Shown in pieces: positions 56,190-64,000 of a stretch of DNA of 64,000 bases. Source of the DNA: Nicotiana tabacum (taxonomy: Eukaryota > Streptophyta > Magnoliopsida > Solanales > Solanaceae); the NCBI RefSeq assembly GCF_000715075.1, contig NC_134087.1:107733161-107797160 (forward strand), given 5' to 3'. Position 1 is the first letter of the stretch; each line of letters opens with the position of its first letter. The position numbers were made by a program, and so were the translations under genes. The notes beneath the pieces are model-generated. The model searched no databases. It saw only the letters and a program-made list of their open reading frames with translations, and was not told where the DNA came from.

Positions 56190-57616
56190 CGATATATATT
56201 GGATTTTAAACTTTGAATGATTAGCCAACCACTATAAATGCCCGTAGAAATAATAGTAATTTAATCAAAAATGTGAAAAAATACAAACATGGAAGAAAAT
56301 ATAGAAATTGTTAACACGTGTAGCCATGCAAGATTAAAAGCAAAATACAGACAAATTTGCTATAAATTCTAACAGAAGTTTTAAAAACCAAAACTGTCAT
56401 TCAGCTAGTGATGAAAAAAATAGGAGAATGACCAAAAATACGCATAAAAGAGAACTAATAAACTAAAAGGAAATGAAAGACTTACCTCTTGGAAAAATAA
56501 AATTAGTAAGCATATTCATCAGTTTGTAAGCTATTTGAATGATTTGCCTATCGTGTCCAAATCAGCGTTAGTCTATAGACTTTCCCAATCATTATGACTC
56601 AATGGGACCAAGCAGGCTTAAAGAAAAGATGCTTCAACTTCTCAAGGATGCCAACCGTTCAACACACCTTTTAGAGATTAGTTAGACTTAGGAGTAACAG
56701 TTTTTTTTATTGTTTTTAAAGTAAGGTATTTGAATAATTTAGAAGTACATTCTAGTGATGTAATTTTTAAGTCAAGGGCTTCATACTTTTAATATAAATA
56801 TAGATTATTTAGAGGTGGATCTAGAATCTTTATAATATGGGTGCACCACTAAAAAAGGAGAAAAAAGAAAGTTAAATAAGACATTCAACCAAGTGCATCA
56901 TTTAGCCTCTTTGGAGTATGAGTGCCAACATATAATATTAGATCAATTTTAGAAAATATGTACATAAAATACCTAACTTAGCGGAGAGACCATGGGTTCG
57001 CGTACCCCATATATAAACCTACCCTGACATTATTTATTCATTTTTGTTCCAAAGAGGGCACATTTCTATATATTCAAAATAATTTAACTTTGAAGTTTTC
57101 ATTTATTTTAGTAACATACTTTTATAATTACAAACATCTCATTATATATTTAAGGCCACACAAAGGTTTAACTTGAGACATTATATTGATTAACTTTGCA
57201 TCTCGCCATAATATGTTCTACTTGCTTTTTCCTTAGTTGCTCCCATGCACGGAACTTGCGTCTTTTTATTCATTTATTTCGTGACCAATCAAAATATGTA
57301 TATAATTGAAAGGGACGTAGTAGTTGAGTGTTGAATGATGTCTTCAATTAAAACAAGATAAGTACTCGTAAATCCGAATAAGATTTAACATACGCGATTG
57401 GTTTGTGTCTATTCAATAATATTGAATTTTATGAGTTTTTGTTGTCCTCACTCCACAGTCCACAGGCTTCTTGTCCTGCAAAAGGAAATTTTCCAAAATC
57501 GCTCACCGGTGGCCAAAATCACACAGTTGGACAAAAATATCAGCCACTAACGAGATATTTACTTTAGCAAATCAAATTACGACCACATGGGGCATTTTCG
57601 TCATTTGGTCCTCTTT

Positions 57617-57622
57617 TATAAA
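57617..57622 (+). promoter_or_regulatory. Putative TATA box of the PGRL2-like gene
   Basis: TATAAA in the context CTCTTTTATAAACTCC, 127 bases before the chosen ATG. A start of transcription about 30 bases on (near 57,650) would leave a leader of about 95 bases and would skip the out-of-frame ATG at 57640. Confidence 0.5.
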
Positions 57623-57743
57623 CTCCAGAACTCGTGGCCATGACGAACCGGAACCAAAATTACCCGTCAATTCACAACATTCAGACCACTCCTTTTGTTC
57701 GAAATTTCTCCTCTGCCGGTTCTCAACTCTACTGCGGCGGTTC

Positions 57744-60700
57744 ATGGCGGGCGCGTGCTCTCCTGTCGCTCGTCGCGTGTTCGGTTCCACTGTCATCGAG
57801 CTGTCCAGCAGCAGCTCCCGCACCGGAGCTTCATTTCCGGTCCGGATCTCCACAAGGAGCTATGGCTTATCCGCCTTTGAAGAGAGAGAGGCACCTCAAG
57901 GACCTTCCTGTATTTTCGTCGGACCTATTGAAACAGCTAGCAAAGAAACCTTAGAAGCTCTCTACCGTCAGGTAATGCGCATCTCACTGAGCACTGTTAA
58001 TTTGCACTACTAAGTAAATTAAAGTTGATTGATTATGCAATTGGATCAGAAGGAGTTTGCTCTAATTGACTTCTTTGAAGACCAAAATTACCATGTTATA
58101 CTCTCGATATTGATTATCTTTGGAGTACTGTATGTTTGAGCTGCTTTTGCTTTAAGTCAAACAGATGATCGCTCATATGTGTCTTCACTCTTCAGACGTT
58201 CAAATACATATCATGTGTTGATTGACTGAGCTTAATGACTGTGCTCAATGGCTGCCTAAATCTTACTAGTATGTTTTCGTGGTTAAAAGCTAACTGATTG
58301 TTGACTACTTTGTGTTTGTCCTTGTTGTTCGAAAATTTGATAATTTGATGAAGAGCTAAAGAAGACAGGAGGAGTATATATGAGCTCATCTACTTGATTT
58401 GTCGTACTTTATGTTTGTACTTGTTTGAGGTCTATCTCAGTGACTCTATATATATGAGGTCTGTCTCAGTGACTCTTAGTTCATGATGGATCAGTTTTAA
58501 TCCCTGCCCCAAATACTGGCCTTATGAAGTATATTATTCAACAAGGATTTATTAGAAGGTGGTGTTTGTGAAAATCCCCTTTAAATTTCTGAAGTTATCA
58601 AAGATTGCTGGTAGCAGAGAGAAACTTGGTTTCTTTTTCCTTTTTAAAATCTTTTTTCCCTTGTCCTGCTGCTCTCTGATCTTCTATTTCCGTTTTATCT
58701 TAGGCACGTGATGCGTATTACAGTGGGACACCTTTAATAATTGATGATATGTTTGACAGAGTAGAGGTAAGTTTCTCAATGTAGTTGATTTTTTTTTTTT
58801 TGGTAATGAATTTCTCAATGTAGTTGATAGCCATTGGAAACTATATTTTTCATGTTATTGTTAAAATCCTCATGCAATTTTTTGGTACAACAGTTAAAGT
58901 TGCGGTGGTATGGTTCAAAGCATGTCGTCAAGTACCCGCGTTGTAGTCTCAGGCGGCACTCAACTTATGCTGATGCAGAGGTGATACTACTGTAATATGA
59001 ATTGCTTTATGATATGTGCATTTGATTTTTTTTTTTTTTTTGGATTGGTGATATCTATTTGTGCCTTGGAATACTTGTTCCATTCATTTTAGGATACTGT
59101 AAGCAAATATTTTTAACTCCAAATGCAGGTATCTGAAGTTTGCTTCAAGATTGTACCTTATTATAATATTAGCCTCTGCTGTTTCTTTTCTAAAAAATGT
59201 AACTTCTCTAACTTGTTTCTCAAATTAACAGTTACAAAGTTTTCATGTTTCAAACTTGATTCACGTACTTGCCTGGGTCTCGTATGTCTTCACTATATCC
59301 TATTAGACAGATATCTTTCTTGGACCTAATATTGCCCTCTATAGATGAAGCCTCTGCATCTGCCGTGGGAAAGGGAAAAAGAAAACGTTGTGGATCACTA
59401 ACTATTGTTCAATCATTACTTATATCCACAGTTTAGCTGCGCTATTAGCAAATCTAGTTCAGCTGTGACATAATAGAATAATGATTTTATTGTCCTACAG
59501 TGGTTTTTCTACCTGTAGACCAGGTTTTCTTCCTACACTTGAATATTGATCAATGTGGATGTAGGGCAGGAAGATCCATCACAGGTGTTTGCATTAGCAA
59601 GCGTATGGTTGTTGATTCTTGGGTTTGGGAGTTCATTCTGGATTGTGCCTATAATCTACACCATCGCTCAAGCTTATCAAGACATGTTTGATTCAGGAAT
59701 GTCCTACACCTATCAATCTTTTGAGTTGTTTACAGTGCTCAACGGAATCCTTTTCATGGTGTTGGGATCTATCATAGGCTTTCCAATTGCTTCAGCCTCT
59801 GGTAATGTGTTTTCTTTTTGAATCCTCATTTCTCAAGTTTAATCATTATTAATTGTTTGACATGAGGCCTAATACTGATATATAAATTACTTTGATGTGC
59901 TTCTAGAAAGTTTAGTTCAGCGATATTTAACTTAGTTTATATCAAGTCTGTTTCCTTTCTTTGACGTCATCATTCTTTGGTTTCCTTGGTATTCATTAGT
60001 TAGGTGTTCTAGTGCAAGTAATATAAGTTGGTGAGAAATATGAGCATCTTTAGTTCCTCAATGGGAAAAGGCTACTTATAAGGAGAAAATGTTTTTCTTT
60101 ATCCATCTCAATTTACCTGCTATTATCTAAAGCTTTGTTACACAAAAGGATACCTCCAGTTGTGTACACAGAAAGATCTAAGCATCTGAAAGAGATTTTA
60201 ATTTTAAAATCCTTGTTTGAACCAGCTATGCTAGATTAGCTTTTGAAAAGGAGAAAGCTCAATCATATTTTGACAAGAATTGGAGAGGAAAATTTTGTAT
60301 AAGATCCTAAATAGTTTCTTTGCCCTTTCTAATTTTGCATTATATTGGCATTGCTGCATAAATGGGTACTAGAGTGAGGTTTGCAACAATTTCTTAAGAA
60401 GGTGTCTGTTAGGGATTGTTGTTTCTTAAATTATAATTGTTATGACTTGCCTCCATGTTCTACTGTTGGGTGATGGTCACCAGTGTAAATGTGATTGTTG
60501 AACCATGTCTAAAGCAAGGCTGTCCATAGTTTTCTGAGAACTTTTTTCTTCAATGCATTCCAAGTACAATTTATAACTTGAGATAATTAATCACAGTTGG
60601 AGCACTTCAAGGACTTTGGAAAAATGACTTGGTCGCTCTGAAAGGGGCATGCCCAAACTGTGGTGAGGAGGTAATTAAGAACTAGCTTCTCACACGTCCA

Positions 60701-61786
60701 CAAATATTTCTAGAAGCTATTGATATGCTTCAAGTGAAGAAGGGTTAAATCTTCTTGTACTGAAATGGATGAATCTTATAGCTCTTGGCACTATTACTCT
60801 CAGGTGTTTGCTTTCGTGAAATCAGAGAAGTCCAACCGTTCCCCACATAGAGCTGATTGTCATGTTTGTGGGAGCAAACTAGAATTTCAGACCAAGGTTG
60901 AGGTACTTTTGACCATGACTTTGATTCTCATACTCCACACTACATGCTTATTTGGTTGAAAGAATTTTGTACATTTCCTTTTTGGTGTCACTGTTACATT
61001 TTTTGTTACTTGCTAGAAAGTGGAGATCATTCTTTTTACAGGTCCAGATAATGTTATATTCATAATTCATGTATACTTGGGCTTTTTCCCTTTACTTTGG
61101 ATACACTAGTTTGCAAACACATGATAATCCATAAGTATGATTAAGCAAATAATTTGTTGTGATGATAGATCTTAAGCTTTTACTCTAAATAATTATAATT
61201 AACATTTGCTTAAAGCAGTCATAGAACTCCTTGTATACTTACTGCTTCAGCTTATCTCATTACATGTAAGTAATGGTGTAGTCGTCATATTTACTGTTTC
61301 TTGTGTCTGAAAATAATGAGTCTTTTTTATGATATGATTATTCTATTTTCAATTTTAGAACTATTGCAAGATCATTTCATGTTATGCCATCGAATGGTTT
61401 ATAAGAGCAAGATAAAACCATAAATCTTAAGGTGTTAGATGGATTTGTTTTTCTTGAGTTTGGATGTGTTTTCTTAGTTATTTTAGTTCATAACCATAGA
61501 TAAGTTGAATAGTTTTTCTTTTAGTGATGATCTGACTTACTATTTAAATTAATATTGTAACTCTTCTTTACTATTTTTTATTTTTTCGTTATTATCAATT
61601 TTCTCTCTGCATTTTAAAAAATGCCTAATTAATTTCGATTCTTCACCATTCACATTCTTTTCTCGTCCAAATATATAATTGAGCTAATACTATGTGCTTT
61701 TACTGCAGCAATCCATCTCAAGACCTGGCAGACGTTGGGTTTATGGTCGCGTTTACTTAATTAGACAGAGGCAACGATGGGCATGA
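57744..61786 (+). CDS. PGRL2-like (PGR5-like A) chloroplast membrane protein
   Basis: Seven exons: 57744-57971, 58704-58766, 58894-58980, 59570-59801, 60597-60670, 60804-60902 and 61709-61786. All introns are GT-AG, and the 861 spliced bases read without a stop (286 aa). Residues 1-50 are Ser/Arg/Ala-rich and acidic-poor, fitting a chloroplast transit peptide. The conserved core runs from KETLEALYRQARDAYY through LKLRWYGSK and CSLRRHSTYADAE. Two membrane spans follow (about 132-160 and 176-198, the second within LFTVLNGILFMVLGSIIGFP). Then come paired cysteines CPNC and CHVC, and a basic tail ending RQRQRWA. PGRL proteins act with PGR5 in cyclic electron flow at thylakoids. The match is to the Arabidopsis PGR5-like A/PGRL2 type, by recollection of the family. 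The start is uncertain: 57744 is the only reasonable in-frame ATG with a good GCG context. Confidence 0.88.
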
Positions 61787-62235
61787 CGATGATGTTAATT
61801 TCATTCCCCTCTGTTAATCCTGAAGGTCACGAAGCGTTATGTACAGCAAGATCTTCTCATTTACCGTCTCAAATCCAAGTCAGCGCCACATCTCATATCA
61901 TGAAAACACAAACTAGTGTAATAGAAAAATTCTGCCCATATATCTGGAAACGTTAATGTATTTGTTCGTGCTTGAGAAAATATAGTGAACAGATTTTATT
62001 TTATTTTGGTTAAAATTGAACAGATAATTTTTTTTTTTTTAAATCAATAATATCTCATTTTGTCTATATGTGAACTGGCAGTTGGTAGTAGCATAATCCA
62101 GGATCAGGCTGGCTCCTCTCGCTCAGCATCTCTACCTCTATGTCCATTTACATCATAATCATATAGTATAATTTATCTTAAAATTCAAAACAATGAAAAT
62201 CATTAGCAGGCTCTTCAAAATTGGCAAATTAATAG
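61787..62235 (+). other. 3' flank of the PGRL2-like gene
   Basis: Likely 3' UTR in its first part. AAATCAATAATATC near 62041 could serve as a poly-A signal; nothing firm. No gene before the PPR remnant. Confidence 0.4.
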
Positions 62236-62570
62236 ATGAAGAAAGGCGATACTATCCTGATCAAGTTTAACTACTTAACAAGGAAAAGGTGTTTGAAAAG
62301 ATACAAGCAAAGGTATCGTAATTTGGCATATCAACATTTTGCTTTCCATATTTTGCCTCGATGCAATTTGAGGCTGCTTGCCAAGGAGACTGGCTTAACA
62401 TTATTTAGCGAAATGCCTTGGGGAGATGTTGCATCTTGGAATACAGTAATTGGAGGCCTAATGCATAATGAGCAGATTAGAGATATTATGAGGTGCTTCC
62501 CTCAAATGCAAACAGAGAATGTGTCACCTGATAAGCTTATTATCCGCTTGTGCAAAAGCTGAGAATATAA
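62236..62570 (+). pseudogene. PPR-gene fragment
   Basis: A short stretch clearly from a PLS-type pentatricopeptide repeat protein: LFSEMPWGDVASWNTVIGGL, then a degenerate segment and, after a frame change near 62,530, LSACAKAENI. Only about one and a half repeats remain, with stops after. The residues before it (62236-62370) do not look like PPR. PPR proteins bind organellar RNA, but this piece cannot. It is probably a fragment copied with, or left from, a larger gene. Confidence 0.6.
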
Positions 62571-63013
62571 TTGATAGACGACAAATTGATTAAAATGCTT
62601 TAGTTGAGATGGAATTGGGGGACATGTTATTTAAGGGTGGCGATAAGGAGAGACTGCTGAATTTGTTACCAAGAGTATTAAGGATAAAAGCAAATCCTAC
62701 TTACCTAAGAGAGGCTATGAAACAAACATAATTATTGGGTCAAAAGCATGGTCTGCACTCTGAAGAAGAGCAAAGAATGCTGAACAAATACATGTTAAGA
62801 AACTATCTTTTGCAATGGTAAAGCTACCATGTTCCAGATTATACTGAAGATAATATTGCACAGTCGAAAAGTGGCCGTGAATATCAACCAACATTGTCAT
62901 TGAGGGAAGTTCATCTTAACAACAGAAATAACACCTTGTGCATCTTCCAAAATATGAGTTCTGAGTTGAAAAGTGCTACGAAGAGCAAGAGCAGCCAAGT
63001 TGAGAAGCCTACA

Positions 63014-63262
63014 TCAGAAGTGAGCCAAACTGTAGACTAGGGTCCACAAAAGCTGTGCGAAAAGTAATACAAGCAACAGGAAGAAAAACAAAGGAAATTA
63101 GCAATAAGAGAGACAATGGTAACGGACATAACTTGTTTTTCACTTATACAAGAGGGTAAAAAAGGGGTCGAAAGGAAGTTCAAAGTACCAGAAAGAGTGT
63201 CACAGAAGCAAAAAGCCCTTCCTGCAGGAGAGCTCCATGCCCACCAAATTCTTCTTCATCAA
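63014..63262 (-). CDS. RAB5IF-like (Rab5-interacting family) membrane protein, last two exons
   Basis: Partial minus-strand gene. The penultimate exon is 63189-63262 (acceptor CTAAAAG|TTGATG, donor TTTCTG|GTACTT) and encodes VDEEEFGGHGALLQEGLFAS then VTLFL. After a 136-bp intron, the last exon 63014-63052 (acceptor CGCACAG|CTTTTG) encodes LLWTLVYSLAHF and a stop. Phases agree (74 bases after a G from the previous exon, then phase 0). The [I/V]DE-E-[Y/F]GG...EG..AS..LF motif followed by a short hydrophobic helix is the C-terminus of the Rab5-interacting/RAB5IF family, small ER membrane proteins. Upstream exons must lie beyond the window's right edge; I found none in 63,263-64,000. Confidence 0.7.
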
Positions 63263-64000
63263 CTTTTAGCACCATTGCATAATAACAATAGATAATACCC
63301 GTTGAAAGTGCAAGAAACCTAAGTTTAAGAAAAATACAACTATTATTGCAAGTGATTAGTTTAATCACTACAGGATTTAAAATTACGGCCAAATATTTGA
63401 AAATTAGGATGATGTTCAATTCAAGCAACCAACATCCTTCCATTAAAAGAAGGAGAAGCAGATTCCAACTCGATTTCCTGTCAGTTGTATAAATTGCCCA
63501 ACCATGTGGTCTCAGCTATTAAGCACCCGGAAATTCTCTCCTTAGAAGCAACACATCTTAATTCTTACCGAACGCAAAGAAATATTTCTAGTGAAATATA
63601 AGTGCTCATTCTCAACGTGTGGAAGCAAAAGAGCCTTGCTGATATTTCCTTCTTCTCTCTCTCTTCTTACATTATTCCCCATTCACTTCTTCCTTTTTTG
63701 CCCTAGGGATAACATATACATTTCTCCCATTAAAAGAATAAACCTTTCTAAGAACCAGCTCCATACACAGAAAAATTAGTAACATAGAGTGCTAAGTCTT
63801 GGAAAGAAGGAAATGGCAATACATTCTGGCATTCTGCTACGATCCCTGATAACTCTGAAACAGAAAATTGGGGTTATGGTTGTATATAAGGTCTTTTGTT
63901 TATTAAAAATTGCAGAATTGGGTTCTAATTCTGTTTGTTACCCGGTACATGTGCTAGTGGAAGGTAGCAGGTGCCCTATGGAATTAGTCAACGTGCGCGC
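63263..64000 (-). other. Probable intron of the RAB5IF-like gene
   Basis: No exon was recognised. The sequence is AT-rich, with a pyrimidine-rich plus-strand run near 63,640-63,720. Reading into the 63,180-63,443 frame upstream of the exon gives hydrophobic but non-family residues, consistent with intron. Confidence 0.4.

Larger units (their letters stand above)
53421..57610. other. Non-coding interval
   Basis: 4.2 kb, AT-rich, without a gene or RNA that I recognise. It contains one MITE-like copy (54990-55134) and a 39-bp direct duplication (56098-56136 and 56151-56189). Near 54,380 is CGGCATGTGCGTTGCACGTG, a sequence style often seen in dispersed plant repeats; I cannot assign it. Confidence 0.5.

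Noticed and set aside
57471..57743. Upstream in-frame extension of PGRL2 exon 1 to the first ATG at 57471
   Set aside because: It would place the TATA box inside the coding region and adds residues without transit-peptide character; the frame is open by chance.

Overview
This window is nuclear plant DNA: AT-rich, with spliced genes, no operons, and mostly LTR retrotransposons. An Ogre/Tat element, Tekay and Copia elements with initiator-Met primer sites, and chloroplast-type genes point to a dicot. The repeat style suggests Solanaceae, perhaps Nicotiana (inference; no database was searched).

Layout. 1-4.1 kb: non-coding, with an LTR-like left edge and three small MITE-like copies. 4.1-46.7 kb: a broken DCD-domain gene on the minus strand. 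Its first exon (45,292-46,654) and its last two exons (5,038-5,154 and 4,129-4,881) lie 40 kb apart, because one intron holds a nested stack of retrotransposons. The host of the stack is a 5.2-kb Copia element (6,361-44,737, TSD tttcc). Its polyprotein is cut twice: by a 22,992-bp Ogre (9,266-32,257, TSD ccatt) and by an older, decayed Tekay chromovirus (32,586-42,783). 46.7-48.0 kb: a solo LTR (TSD caaca) at the upstream edge of the DCD remnant. 48.2-49.4 kb: a terminal-inverted-repeat DNA element between microsatellites. 49.7-53.4 kb: a second, internally deleted Copia (TSD taaaa). 53.4-57.6 kb: non-coding.

Genes likely to be intact. A seven-exon PGRL2-like (PGR5-like A) chloroplast membrane protein gene at 57,744-61,786 (+, 286 aa) reads without a break. 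At the right edge are the last two exons of a RAB5IF-like membrane protein gene (63,014-63,262, minus), whose 5' part is outside the window. A small PPR-gene remnant lies between them.

The Ogre is young: its two 3,955-bp LTRs differ at only five substitutions and two homopolymer steps that I could find. It carries ORF1, gag, protease with a G-patch, a 210-bp intron, RT, two RNase H domains and integrase, plus a telomere-motif palindromic tandem array in its 3' region. The observation I find most novel is a two-stem hairpin motif that occurs four times in this Ogre, in its non-coding intervals, with different inner-stem sequences that still pair.
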